Positions 9,174-18,785 of a DNA stretch of 32,873 bases are shown in pieces; positions within the stretch are counted from its first letter, which is position 1, and the number at the start of each line of letters is the position of its first letter. The position numbers and the translations under genes were made by a program. The DNA is from an uncultured Acidimicrobiales bacterium (GTDB taxonomy: Bacteria; Actinomycetota; Acidimicrobiia; Acidimicrobiales; AC-14), in contig CADCTB010000025.1 of the NCBI GenBank assembly GCA_902805665.1, positions 1 to 32,873 on the forward strand, written 5' to 3'. Under the pieces are notes generated by a model. It did not search any database. It was not told the DNA's origin and worked only from the letters and a program-made list of their open reading frames with translations.

Positions 9174-10538
9174 ATGACCGCCCGGCGGCTGCTCTTCGTG
9201 GTGACAGCGGCCCTCGCCGCTGTCGTCGCGCCGGCGGCCCCGGTCGCAGCGATTCCCAACACCTGCCCGACCACCGGGCCCGACGCGGGCACGGTGAACA
9301 TCAACGAGCCACCGGCGGGTGCGAACTTCGCCGGTGAGGTCACCGTGCGCGGCCGGGCGTCGGCGGCCGCGGGGCTGAGCAGGGTCGAGCTCTTCGTGGG
9401 CGAGGCCCTGAAGGACTATCAGATCTTCGAGCCGCCGAAGACCGACGTCGAGTTTCTCCTGCGGTTCGACGTGGCCAGCGTGCGGACGAGCACCGCCACC
9501 CTGTCGGTCGTGGCCTGCGGAGGCGCGCCCGGGCCGGCGGTGCGCGGCATCGCCTCGATCGACGTGAGGGTCGACCGGGCCGCGGTGACCACCTCTCCGC
9601 CCATGGCGCTGACCCCGGTGGAGCGGACCGACGATCGGCAGCGGCCCGGGAACCGTACGGGGCCGGTCTGGGTCGGCGTCGCGTTCGGTCTTGCCGGACT
9701 TGTGGGACTGGTGGCCGCGACCCGTGTCAGAGGGGCTCGGGCGGCCAGTGCGCCGTCGGGCGCCGGTGCGGCGGGTCGGACCCCGCATCCGGCTCGCCCG
9801 GGCCGCGGTCGTCTTCGGACGGCGGCCGATGGGGCCTCACCACCTCGTCCCAGTCCGGCTCGTCCGACGGCGGCGCGGGGGCCTGCGGCGGCGGCGGGGG
9901 CGCGGCGGACTCTTGGGGCGCTGGGGGCTCGACCGGCCGCGGCCGCGGCGGCGGAGCCGGCAGCACGGGCGCAGGCCAGGCCGGCAGGGCCGGACGGGGC
10001 GGCCGCGCCGGCGGCGGCGGAGCAGGAAGATCGGGCGGCACAGAACGGGACGACGGCGCGTCCGTCGCCGGAGCAGAAGGCGCGGCCGGAGCGGGACGCT
10101 CGGGCTCCGGCGCAGGTGACAGAGGCGTCGGCACCGGCGGCGGTTGAACAGGACGGTCAGCCGGAGCGGGCTCCCATGGCAGCGCCGGCGGCGCCGGCGG
10201 CCCCGGAGCAGCGATCTCGGGCGCAGTGGGACGGGGAGGAGCTGGCGCCGGCGGGGCCGGATCCGCAGGCGAAGCAGGAGGAGGCGGCGGCGCAGGCGTC
10301 CGCGGGGAAGGACTGGACGGCGATGCTGACCCGGTCGGCAGGCTGGGACCGCGAGGCGTCCGGGACCCCGGAAGAGGACGCGAAGAGGGCGTCGGGCGGG
10401 AAGCCGCGGCGCCGACTTCGACGGGCGTCCGAGCCCGGGGGACGGCCCGGCCGGCAGCCTCCGGCCGAAGGCCCATCGGGCGCCGGCGCCGGCGCCGAAC
10501 GGCCTGCCCGGCGACGAGGAGCAGGGTGGCGACGGTGA
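9174..10538 (+). CDS. Secreted Ig-like-domain protein with TM segment; ORF tail beyond about 9.73 kb is Ala/Pro/Arg-rich and doubtful
   Basis: Signal peptide, Ig-like region INEPPAGANFAGEVTVRGRASAAAGLSRVELFVG, TM VWVGVAFGLAGLVGLVAATRV. The remaining 811 bp overlap the opposite-strand gene. Confidence 0.55.
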   Translation: MTARRLLFVVTAALAAVVAPAAPVAAIPNTCPTTGPDAGTVNINEPPAGANFAGEVTVRGRASAAAGLSRVELFVGEALKDYQIFEPPKTDVEFLLRFDVASVRTSTATLSVVACGGAPGPAVRGIASIDVRVDRAAVTTSPPMALTPVERTDDRQRPGNRTGPVWVGVAFGLAGLVGLVAATRVRGARAASAPSGAGAAGRTPHPARPGRGRLRTAADGASPPRPSPARPTAARGPAAAAGARRTLGALGARPAAAAAAEPAARAQARPAGPDGAAAPAAAEQEDRAAQNGTTARPSPEQKARPERDARAPAQVTEASAPAAVEQDGQPERAPMAAPAAPAAPEQRSRAQWDGEELAPAGPDPQAKQEEAAAQASAGKDWTAMLTRSAGWDREASGTPEEDAKRASGGKPRRRLRRASEPGGRPGRQPPAEGPSGAGAGAERPARRRGAGWRR

Positions 10539-13212
10539 TCAGGCGGCCGGCCGTCGCCGCCGCCGGACGGTGGTACTCGAGGGTGACCAGATGGTCGCCG
10601 GCGTCGACCGGCACGCCGACGAAGCCGCCGTCGGCCTGAACCACGGGGGCACGGGCCCCGTCGACCCGCGCCTCCCAACCCGGGAACCAGGCCTCGGCCA
10701 CCACCACCAGCGCGGGCTGGGCGCCCTGGGCGCGGATGCGCCACCGCCCGGGACCAGGCCGGGTCGGCTCCACGGTGGTGGTGCTACGGGCGTCGGCGGC
10801 GACCGGCTCGTAGATGGGGGCGAAGGCGGCCGACCGGTCGCGGCGCAGTGTGCCGCCCACGAGCAGGTTCCCAGGCTGGTCCACCGAGTGGCCGGCCACC
10901 AGCCGGGGAACCCGGTCGAGAGGGCAGCCCGGGCACGTGAGCACGAACCCGTACTCCTTGCCCGCCGACCCGGCGACCGGATCGAAGGTGAACGCGTACA
11001 GGCCGTACTCGTCGGTGCCGACCGCCTTGCCCCGGGCCAGTTCCGGTCCGAGTGTCCGGCCTCCCGGCAACAACTCGTGGAGGGTGAGCTCGGCCCGATC
11101 GGGGATGCGGTCGAGGTAGACCGAGACGCCCTGGAGGCGGTCGGTCGTCGAGCGGAAGACGGCGCCGGCGCCGTCGGTGATGTTCAGCAGGTCGACCCCT
11201 GCCAACAGGGTGCTCAGCCAGGTGTGCAGACCACAGGCGACGCCGATCGCCAGCTCGGGCGTGATCTCATCGTCGGCCATGGCGACCGTACGGGAGTAGG
11301 CCCGCACCATTGGAAGCGCATGGGGGTTGGCGATGAGGTTGATGGATTGCACCGCCTCGGCGGCCGTGCCCTTGGCGGTCGGCAGCTCGGTCACCTGGAA
11401 GGCCGTCGCCGAAAGGCCGTAGGCGCGTTCCCGGTAGGCGTTCGGAGTGAGGAACGGCTCGGCGGTGAGCCGCCAGATCTGCTTGCCGACGACGAAGTGG
11501 GGCCAGCCGACGGTGAGCGGACGGCCCGTGTCCAGGAGGGAGTTCGCCGCCGAAGGCTCGATCTGCGTCGGCGCGATCCTGTCGTTGCCGGGCACCCTCT
11601 CCAGGTTGGCGGCCACCTCCCGGTACGCCGCCTTCGAGGGCGGTGGGTGGATGCGGTAGTACGAGCGGTAGGGCCAGACGTCGACGAGAAAGACCGCCAC
11701 CACAGCCAGGGCCACCGCTGCGGCAAGCATCTGGGGTAGCGCCGCCGGCGCCGAGCGGGCCCGACGGCGCTCGGCCCACCCCTCGGCCAGGACCACCGGG
11801 TAGGCGGCGCCGAGAGCGAGAGCCAGGGGCGCCACCGTGTAGTAGCGCGGGAACCGGATGCTCTCGAACACGGGGATGAGCTTCTGCAGTGTGACGAAGG
11901 GCGTGAGGTACGGTGCGGCAGCCAGGAAGGCGACCACCCCCAGGACGAACAGCGGGGCCAGCCGTCCCAGCCGTAGTGGCCGTAGGAGCGCGCCGACCAG
12001 CAGGCCGGTGGCCAGGCCGGCGACCACGAAGGGCACCACCTGGGAGCGGAGGGCCGGTCCGCTCGAGGCCAGCGGTACGGCGCCGGTCGACAGCCAGATC
12101 CCCAGGGTGGAGGACAGGAGGATGGCCGTGAGCGTTCCGTCACGGTCGCGTCGGGAGAGGAACACGACGCTGACCAGGGTGAGCGCCAGGCAGACCCATC
12201 CCAAGTGGAAGAAGAGGGGAAGGAGCCCCGTCCGGTTGAAGCTGACCGCCCCAGACAGCTCGCCGCTGCGGCCGAAGAACATCCCCAGCTCGCGACCCAC
12301 CCGGGCAGCGCTGCCGTTGAACAGCTCGCCCTGGACCAGCTCCGGCGGGGAGAGGACGAACGACTTCCCCAGGCGGATGAACGGCAGTAGCCAGTAGGCG
12401 GTCGACCCCAGGCCGACGGCGACGACGGCCGCGGCCCGGGCCAGCAGTCGCCCGAGGCTTGCCTGGTTGCGGCCCGTCCCCACCCGGCCGGCCTCGACGG
12501 CCACCAGGCACGCGCACAGCAGGGCCAGTCCGATGGCGTACTCCGCCTGCATCAGGACACCAAAGCCGCCCAGCAGCCCGGACACGGCGAGGTAGCCCGG
12601 ACCGTCGCCCCGTAGCCCCTTGCGCAGCGCCCACACGAGCCACGGCGCGGCCGCCATGACGCCGACGGTCGGCTGCGAGCCGGCCAGTGCCCCGTGGGAA
12701 ATGACGAGCGGCTGCAGGGCGAAGAGGACACCGGCCACCAGGGCGGCGGGGAAGTTCTTCCACAGCGAACGAGCCAGCACGAACGTCCCGCACGCGCCGA
12801 CGACCTGGAAGGCCAGCACGCCCACCTTCACGGCCACGTCGGGCCCGAGGGCGGTGGCCAACGGGACGAGCAGGAAGATCGGGAGGGTCGGCGTTACCGC
12901 CCACATCGGGGCGCCGACCCAGATGTCCGGCAGCCAGTACGGCACCATTCGGTCGGCGCCCAGGTGGTCGAGCGCCATGCGGACGTACAGCGAGATGCCG
13001 GGGCCGTCGACTACCAGCGCGCCCGCGGTCCAGGCGCCCGAGAAGCCGAGGACGGCGAACACGAAGACGCCGACCGTGAGCAGGCGCCGATTGCGCTGGG
13101 CCCAGTACAGGATGGGTAGGCGGCGTCGGACTTCTATCGGCAGCGACAGCTGTCGCAGGCGCTCGGCCTCGCCGAGCTCGGTCCTTACTCGCACGGGGAA
13201 GTCGAGCGCCAT
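9727..13212 (-). CDS. Large multi-pass membrane protein, YfhO/GT-C-like, with Pro-rich C-terminal tail
   Basis: Many TM helices; C-terminal VVVAEAWFPGWEARVDGARAPVVQADGGFVGVPVDAGDHLVTLEYHRP typical of YfhO-type proteins; about 260-aa Pro/Ala-rich tail. Confidence 0.75.
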   Translation of the reverse strand: MALDFPVRVRTELGEAERLRQLSLPIEVRRRLPILYWAQRNRRLLTVGVFVFAVLGFSGAWTAGALVVDGPGISLYVRMALDHLGADRMVPYWLPDIWVGAPMWAVTPTLPIFLLVPLATALGPDVAVKVGVLAFQVVGACGTFVLARSLWKNFPAALVAGVLFALQPLVISHGALAGSQPTVGVMAAAPWLVWALRKGLRGDGPGYLAVSGLLGGFGVLMQAEYAIGLALLCACLVAVEAGRVGTGRNQASLGRLLARAAAVVAVGLGSTAYWLLPFIRLGKSFVLSPPELVQGELFNGSAARVGRELGMFFGRSGELSGAVSFNRTGLLPLFFHLGWVCLALTLVSVVFLSRRDRDGTLTAILLSSTLGIWLSTGAVPLASSGPALRSQVVPFVVAGLATGLLVGALLRPLRLGRLAPLFVLGVVAFLAAAPYLTPFVTLQKLIPVFESIRFPRYYTVAPLALALGAAYPVVLAEGWAERRRARSAPAALPQMLAAAVALAVVAVFLVDVWPYRSYYRIHPPPSKAAYREVAANLERVPGNDRIAPTQIEPSAANSLLDTGRPLTVGWPHFVVGKQIWRLTAEPFLTPNAYRERAYGLSATAFQVTELPTAKGTAAEAVQSINLIANPHALPMVRAYSRTVAMADDEITPELAIGVACGLHTWLSTLLAGVDLLNITDGAGAVFRSTTDRLQGVSVYLDRIPDRAELTLHELLPGGRTLGPELARGKAVGTDEYGLYAFTFDPVAGSAGKEYGFVLTCPGCPLDRVPRLVAGHSVDQPGNLLVGGTLRRDRSAAFAPIYEPVAADARSTTTVEPTRPGPGRWRIRAQGAQPALVVVAEAWFPGWEARVDGARAPVVQADGGFVGVPVDAGDHLVTLEYHRPAAATAGRLITVATLLLVAGQAVRRRRRRPMGLRPEAAGRAVPRARTPVEVGAAASRPTPSSRPLPGSRTPRGPSLPTGSASPSSPSPRTPAPPPPPASPADPAPPAPAPPRPTAPEIAAPGPPAPPALPWEPAPADRPVQPPPVPTPLSPAPEPERPAPAAPSAPATDAPSSRSVPPDLPAPPPPARPPRPALPAWPAPVLPAPPPRPRPVEPPAPQESAAPPPPPQAPAPPSDEPDWDEVVRPHRPPSEDDRGPGEPDAGSDPPHRRPTAHWPPEPL

Positions 13213-13585
13213 CGACGGTCAGTCTTCCAGGGTGGCCCGGCTGGAGCGGATCACTGCCATTTGACGACCGGCTGACCGCCGGCTCCCCGACCTGGCCCCC
13301 TACATGGTCACCGTCGTGCAGTAGGCCTGACCGGGAGGCCTCTCAACCCCTGCGGGCCCGGGTGCTGGATGGAGCACCCTGTCGCGGCGCGGGTGCCCGC
13401 AGTCGGCGTCGAGTGAGACCTTGACCGGTGGCCCGGCGGACGACTACGCGCCAGTGGTTCGCGGCGATGCGGCCAATCTGCCGTTGGCCCTGCACCTGGT
13501 CCGAGACGACCGTGCCGATTCTCGACAGCGGGCCGGTATCGAGTTACGGCCAGGCCTCATTGCGACCGCTGTCCGAGAAATAGTC

Positions 13586-14986
13586 AAGACCTGTGGATCA
13601 ACGCTCCCGCCTGATCACGCGGCGGCTTCCTGATTCTGCTCGTTGGGACGCTCGACGATCACCCCCTTGTCGAACTTGGCGCCGGCCCTGACAAGGGCGA
13701 CGAGGTGGGGAGCGTTGACCGACCGCCACCGCTGCTCGGCCGCCTCGATGAGCTTGAAGGCCATGGCCAGGCCGGCCGCCCGTGAGCCCGGGCCCTTGGT
13801 GACCTTGGTGCGCAGACGCACGGTGGCGAAGGTCGACTCGATCGGGTTGGTCGTCCTCAGGTGGATCCAGTGCTCGGCCGGGAAGTCGTAGAAGGCGAGC
13901 AGCGGCACGGCGTCGTCGACGATCTTGGCCACCGCCTTGGGCCACTTCACGGCGAACTCGCCGGCGAAGGCGTCGATGGCCCTGACCGCATGCTCACGGT
14001 CCTCGGCGTCGCGGATCTCGCCCAGCATCCGCTTCGCCGTCGGCTGCACGGACTTGGGCAGTGCGTTGAGGCAGTTCGCCACTTTGTGAACCCAGCACCG
14101 GGCCTCGGTGGTCTCGGGCCACACCGTGCGCAGCGCGGCCCAGAACCCGAGGGCGCCGTCACCCACGGCCACCATCGGCGCCCCCATGCCCCGGCACTTG
14201 AGGTCCCGCAGCAGGTCCGCCCAGCTGTCGGTCGACTCCCGGTGGCCGTCGGTGATGGCCACGAGCTCCTTGGTCCCGTCGGCCCGCACGCCCACGACGA
14301 CCAGGGCGCACAGTCGTGCCTCCTCCAGACGCACGTTGAAGTGGATGCCGTCGGCCCAGATGTACACGTAGTCACGGTCGTCGAGCCGGCGCTCGGCGAA
14401 GTCCCGCTGGTCGGCCTGCCATTGCTTGGTCAGCCGGGTGATGACCGACGCCGATAGGCCGGCGGCCGAGCCGAAGAACTCCTCGAGGGCAGGGGCGAAG
14501 TCGCCCGAGCTCATGCCGTGCAGGTACATAAGCGGCAGCACCTCGGCCACCTTGGGGCTCTTGCGGCACCACGGCGGCACGATGGCCGAGCGGAAGCGGC
14601 AACGCTGGCCGGTCTCGTCGTCGACCCGCCGGTCGTCCACCCGTGGCGCCTCGATCTCGATGCCGCCCGCCGCGGTGGTGATGGTGCGAGTCTCGGCGTG
14701 ACCGTTGCGCACGACCAGGCGATGGCCCTCGTCGTCGAGCTCGCCTACAAGCGCTTCGATGTAGCCGGCTACCTCTGTTTCGAGAGCGGCGGCCAGCATG
14801 CGCCGGGCGCCCTCCCGGACGATCTCGTCCAGCCCGGCGGCCATGTCCGCGTGGGCGTTGTCATCGGTGACTACTGTCAACATCGGCGTTCCTTCCCGCC
14901 GGCGTCTCACCGCCGGCGTGTCTCTCGTTTTGGTCAACGAGGAAGGTACGCCGCGCCCACGAACGGGTGGTCGATCCACAGGTTCT
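13586..14986. mobile_element. IS256-type insertion sequence
   Basis: Transposase flanked by inverted ends: left AAGACCTGTGGATCAAC (13586-13602) versus right, reverse-complemented, AGAACCTGTGGATCGAC (about 14970-14986). Exact termini uncertain. Confidence 0.75.
13615..14979 (-). CDS. IS256 (mutator-type) family transposase
   Basis: YVYIWADGIHFNVRLE, LVAITDGHRESTDSWADLLRDLKCRG, ARCWVHKVANCLNALPKS, HLRTTNPIESTFATVRLRTKVTKG. True start likely ATG near 14885 (MLTVVTDDNAHADMAAGLDEIVREGAR). Confidence 0.93.
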   Translation of the reverse strand: MDRPPVRGRGVPSSLTKTRDTPAVRRRREGTPMLTVVTDDNAHADMAAGLDEIVREGARRMLAAALETEVAGYIEALVGELDDEGHRLVVRNGHAETRTITTAAGGIEIEAPRVDDRRVDDETGQRCRFRSAIVPPWCRKSPKVAEVLPLMYLHGMSSGDFAPALEEFFGSAAGLSASVITRLTKQWQADQRDFAERRLDDRDYVYIWADGIHFNVRLEEARLCALVVVGVRADGTKELVAITDGHRESTDSWADLLRDLKCRGMGAPMVAVGDGALGFWAALRTVWPETTEARCWVHKVANCLNALPKSVQPTAKRMLGEIRDAEDREHAVRAIDAFAGEFAVKWPKAVAKIVDDAVPLLAFYDFPAEHWIHLRTTNPIESTFATVRLRTKVTKGPGSRAAGLAMAFKLIEAAEQRWRSVNAPHLVALVRAGAKFDKGVIVERPNEQNQEAAA

Positions 14987-15200
14987 GGTTATAACTCGAT
15001 GCACTCCGAGGTAAAGGTCAGCTCGTCCCGCCCGCCTCGACTGGGCAGGCATCTCGTCGATGGCGAGTTGGAGGACTGCTCCGGCATCCTGTTCCCAAAC
15101 GCGTCGCCGGGAGCAGAGGCGGTCGACCTCTCCCTGTGAGAGCTTGACGTTGATGGTGCCCGACCGTCCCCAGAAGCTTCCCTTCACCATGTGCGGCGCT

Positions 15201-16256
15201 CTAGCTGTAGTGCCCACGGACCTTGCTGACAGGGTCCACCACTGAGATGAGCCTCCGGAGCGAGTGTGGATCTGTCACGGAACCCACTCACCACGGAGGC
15301 TCTCAGTGCACCGTAACGCTCGACTGACTCCCGAAGGTCGATTGCTTCTCTGTCAACGCATCGAGGCCGGCTGGCCGGTCGCCCACGTGGCCGAAGCCAT
15401 GGGCATGTCCCGAGACCGGGCGTATGTCTGGTGGCGTCGCTACCAGGCCGAGGGCGTCGCCGGTCTCCAGGACCGGTCCAGCCGGCCTCGTCGCTGTCCG
15501 ACCAAGACGAAGGCCTCGAGGGAGCGACGCATCGTCTGGCTGCGCACCAACCGCGGTTACGGACCAGCCCGCATCGCCGGCATCATCAAGATGCCGTCCT
15601 CCACGGTGCACCGGGTGCTCCTCCGCCACGGCCTCAACCGCCTCGACTGCCTGGACCGCCCCACCAGGACGCCGATTCGCCGGATGGAGATGAGCCGCCC
15701 TGGCGAGCTGGTGCACATCGACGTGAAGAAGCTGGGGCGGATACCCAAGGGCGGCGGGTGGCGGGTCCACGGTCGGGCGGCACGACCCCACGACGGCCAC
15801 GCCAAGCGAGAGCGACCCGGCTACGCCTACGTCCACTCCGCTGTCGACGCCTACAGCCGCCTCGCCTACAGCGAGGTCCTGGCCGACGAGAAGGCGGCCA
15901 CCGCCGCCGGCTTCTGGGGCCGTGCGGCCGCCCACTTCAGCCGGATCGGGATCACGGTCGAACGAGTGCTCACCGACAACGGCAGCTGCTACCGCAGCAG
16001 GGACTTCGCCGTCGCTCTGGGCAGCATCGTCCACTCCCGGACACGGCCCTACCGTCCCGCCACCAACGGCAAGGTCGAACGGTTCAACCGCACCCTCTTG
16101 GCCGAGTGGGCCTATGCCCGACCGTGGAGCTCAGAGGGTCAGCGGAACCGGGCCTTGACGACCTGGCTCCACCGCTACAACCATCATCGACACCACACCG
16201 CGATCGGCGGCCCGCCCATGAGCCGTGTCAGCAACCTGTCTGGGCACTACAGCTAG
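15201..16256. mobile_element. IS481-type insertion sequence
   Basis: Terminal inverted repeats CTAGCTGTAGTGCCCACGGACCTTGCTGACAGGG (15201-) and, at the right end as reverse complement, CTAGCTGTAGTGCCCAGACAGGTTGCTGACACGG (-16256). Confidence 0.88.
15306..16256 (+). CDS. IS481 family transposase (DDE, rve domain)
   Basis: HRNARLTPEGRLLLCQRIEAGWPVAHVAEAMGMSRDRAYVWWRRY...ELVHIDVKKLGRIP...RVLTDNGSCYRS...RPATNGKVERFNRTLLAEWAY. The track ORF starts at 15264; GTG 15306 is more likely. Confidence 0.92.
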   Translation: MHRNARLTPEGRLLLCQRIEAGWPVAHVAEAMGMSRDRAYVWWRRYQAEGVAGLQDRSSRPRRCPTKTKASRERRIVWLRTNRGYGPARIAGIIKMPSSTVHRVLLRHGLNRLDCLDRPTRTPIRRMEMSRPGELVHIDVKKLGRIPKGGGWRVHGRAARPHDGHAKRERPGYAYVHSAVDAYSRLAYSEVLADEKAATAAGFWGRAAAHFSRIGITVERVLTDNGSCYRSRDFAVALGSIVHSRTRPYRPATNGKVERFNRTLLAEWAYARPWSSEGQRNRALTTWLHRYNHHRHHTAIGGPPMSRVSNLSGHYS

Positions 16257-16519
16257 GGGGCGTGCTGCGCATCCCCGTCACCAGCCAGTGGGGCTGGAAC
16301 CAGACCACCGCCGGCCTGGTGTCGGCCCCGACGCTCCTCATTCGCGGCGCGTTGGACACCACCATCTCGCCGGTCAACGTCGGTCATCTCCTGGAGGACC
16401 TAGGGACCTCCGACAAGATGCTGGTGACGGTGCCGTGCGCATCCCACTTCGTGATCTGGGAGCAGCAGCGCCACCTGATCCACAAGCTGTCGGCCGACTG
16501 GCTCGCCGGCCCCTCCTGA
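16257..16519 (+). pseudogene. 3' remnant of an alpha/beta hydrolase truncated by the IS481 element
   Basis: APTLLIRGALDTTISPVNVGHLLEDLGTSDKMLVTVPCASHFVIWEQQRHLIHKLSADWLAGPS has the C-terminal Asp/His arrangement of alpha/beta hydrolases; no N-terminal half is present. Confidence 0.75.
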
Positions 16520-16606
16520 ACCACGGGCGGCGGAAGGGCCGAGGACGACGCGGTCGGGCTGATTCGTCCGCCTCGTTGCGACGGACGTCCTCGACCCCTT
16601 CAGCCG

Positions 16607-17551
16607 TCAGGCGTTCGTGTGCGGGTCGAGGGCGTCGCGCAGACCCTGGCCCACGAAGTTCACGGCGAGCACGGTGAGGAGGATGGCCAGGCCGGGCGCG
16701 TAGACGAGGTAGGCCAGGTCGGTCCCCACCGCCCCTCGGGACTGCGAGAGCATGCTGCCCCATGAGACCGAAGGCGGCTGGATCCCGAAGCCCAGGAACG
16801 AAAGCGCCGATTCGGAGAGGATGGCGGCGCCGGCGGCCAGTGTGAGGTGCACGCAGATCGGGCCGACGACGCTCGGCAGCATCTCCGACACGATGATCCG
16901 GGTGCTCGACGCCCCCGACGCCCGGGCCGCCTCGACGAACTCCTGCTCCTTGAGCGACAGGAAAAGTCCACGCACGATTCGGGCCACCGAGCGCCAGAAC
17001 AGGAAGGCGAGAAGGAGGACGATTACGGTCAGCGAGCTGCCGAGGCCGCGCTGGGCCACCATGAGCAGCGCCGTCCCGGGGAGCACGAGGAGGAGGTCGA
17101 CGAGGCGCATCAAGGCCTGATCGACCCGGCCCCCGAAATACCCCGCCACCGCGCCCACTGTCGTCCCGATGATCGTGGACCCCAGCGCCACGCACAGCCC
17201 GACGAGGAGGGAGATCCTCCCCCCGTACAGCACCCGGGTCAGCTGGTCGCGACCCAGCTCGTCGGTGCCGAACAGATGGCGGAGCGACGGCGGCTGGCGG
17301 GACTGCGACAGCACCTCGGCGTCCAGTGTGGGATTGACCTCATACGGCGTGAGGAGCGGCGCCAGCACGGCGGACAGGGCGAGGAGCCCGAGGACCACCA
17401 GGCCCGCCATGGACACCTTGCGACGCCGGAACCGACGAGCCACCAGCCGCCATTGGGCGGCGGCCGGGGTGGCGGCGACGGCTCCGAGCGGGCCTGCGAC
17501 ATCGGGTGAGGGGAGTCGCGGCGGGCGGTCAGGCTCGACACCCACGGCCAT
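16607..17551 (-). CDS. Oligopeptide/dipeptide ABC transporter permease (DppC/OppC-like)
   Basis: HLFGTDELGRDQLTRVLYGGRISLLVGL; EQEFVEAARASGASSTRIIVSEMLP; SALSFLGFGIQPPSVSWGSML. ATG 17551 overlaps the upstream stop (TGATG). The track ORF's N-terminal extension to 18520 is spurious. Confidence 0.93.
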   Translation of the reverse strand: MAVGVEPDRPPRLPSPDVAGPLGAVAATPAAAQWRLVARRFRRRKVSMAGLVVLGLLALSAVLAPLLTPYEVNPTLDAEVLSQSRQPPSLRHLFGTDELGRDQLTRVLYGGRISLLVGLCVALGSTIIGTTVGAVAGYFGGRVDQALMRLVDLLLVLPGTALLMVAQRGLGSSLTVIVLLLAFLFWRSVARIVRGLFLSLKEQEFVEAARASGASSTRIIVSEMLPSVVGPICVHLTLAAGAAILSESALSFLGFGIQPPSVSWGSMLSQSRGAVGTDLAYLVYAPGLAILLTVLAVNFVGQGLRDALDPHTNA

Positions 17552-18549
17552 CAGGACGACCGAACCCGCGGATCGAGGAAGCCGAGGAGCACGTCGGACA
17601 GGAGGACGAGGAGCAGGACGAAGGACGCGGCCACCATGAGCCAGGGGAGGATCACGTTCGTGTCGCCGGCACGGAGGGCGTTGAAGAACAGCTGTCCCAT
17701 CCCGGGGAGGGCGAAGATCGACTCGGTCACGATGACGCCGCCGAAGAGATGCCCGATCCCGACCGCCGAGATGGTGGTGAACGGGATGAGGGCGTTCCGG
17801 AGCGCATGTCGAACGAGCACCCGTCGCCGCGGGACGCCCTTCGCCTTGGCCATGCGGATGTAGGGCGCCGAGATCACATCGAGCATGGCGGCCCGGACGT
17901 AGCGGCTCCACGCCGCCGACAGAGGTAACGACAGCACCAGCACCGGAAGAGCGAGGTGGCGCAGGTAGTCGAGCGGCACGCCTTCGGTGGCGCTCCGCAT
18001 CCCTACGGAGAACAGGATCGGCTGGTCCAGTCCCAACTGCTGCCGCGGTCGGAACACGAACCACTCGATGGACAGGAGGGCGAACCAGAACGCCGGCATT
18101 GAGAGGGCGAGGATCGACAGCCCGGAGATGAGATGGTCGAGAGCCGAGTCGGGCCGGGACGCGCAGACGACCCCGACGAGCACGGCGATGGCGAGGGACA
18201 ACAGGATCGCCCACACCACCAGTTGGGTGGTGTTCCAAAGGCGCTGGCGGATCTCGGCGCCGACCGATCGACGGGAGACGATGCTCTCCCCCCAGTCGCC
18301 CCGCACGAAGTGCGACAACCAACTCAGGTACTGCTCGGCAAGCGGCCGGTCCAGCCCGAGCCGCTTCTCCTCGGACTCGATGAGGCCGGCGGTGCTCTCG
18401 GGCACCGACGCCGTGGGGTCCCCCGGGATGCCGCCCCTGAGGACGGAGAGCGGGTCGGTCGTGGTCCTCACGAACACGAACAGCACCATCGACGCGACGA
18501 GCAGAATTGCGCCCGACCAAACCAACCGCCGTCCGACCAGACCGATCAT
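17551..18549 (-). CDS. Oligopeptide/dipeptide ABC transporter permease (DppB/OppB-like)
   Basis: MIGLVGRRLVWSGAILLVASMVLFVFVRTTTDPL...YIRMAKAKGVPRRRVLVRHALRNALIPFTTISAVGIGHLFGGVIVTESIFALPGMGQLFFNAL. Confidence 0.93.
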   Translation of the reverse strand: MIGLVGRRLVWSGAILLVASMVLFVFVRTTTDPLSVLRGGIPGDPTASVPESTAGLIESEEKRLGLDRPLAEQYLSWLSHFVRGDWGESIVSRRSVGAEIRQRLWNTTQLVVWAILLSLAIAVLVGVVCASRPDSALDHLISGLSILALSMPAFWFALLSIEWFVFRPRQQLGLDQPILFSVGMRSATEGVPLDYLRHLALPVLVLSLPLSAAWSRYVRAAMLDVISAPYIRMAKAKGVPRRRVLVRHALRNALIPFTTISAVGIGHLFGGVIVTESIFALPGMGQLFFNALRAGDTNVILPWLMVAASFVLLLVLLSDVLLGFLDPRVRSS

Positions 18550-18598
18550 CCGGTCGAGATGGTAGGGGCTGCGACCGGCCTGCTGCGCCCCGACGGGA

Positions 18599-18763
18599 CT
18601 AGCCGCCGGGGCGCTCCGTCGTGTCGTTGGCCAGCCGCAGCACGAGCTCGGCCGAGAGCTGCATGCTGTGCACCTCCCGGGCGTGGATCTGGGCACGCAG
18701 GACCAGCTCGTCGTCGCCGTCGCCCGTCGCCTCGAAGCCACAGTCGCATCGCATGACTCTCAT
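18599..18763 (-). CDS. DUF1059-like small protein (54 aa), copy A
   Basis: Translated by hand, absent from the ORF track: MRVMRCDCGFEATGDGDDELVLRAQIHAREVHSMQLSAELVLRLANDTTERPGG; clear paralogue of 21896-22072. Confidence 0.8.
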   Translation of the reverse strand: MRVMRCDCGFEATGDGDDELVLRAQIHAREVHSMQLSAELVLRLANDTTERPGG

Positions 18764-18785
18764 CACGGACACGGTGACCTATCGG

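Noticed and set aside
7523-9343. 606-aa ORF antisense to sufB
   Set aside because: Mirrors the confident sufB gene; high-GC antisense open frame with His/Arg/Val-rich composition and no domain signal.
17552-18520. N-terminal extension of the 637-aa DppC ORF
   Set aside because: Out-of-frame overlap with dppB; the true ATG at 17551 overlaps the dppB stop.
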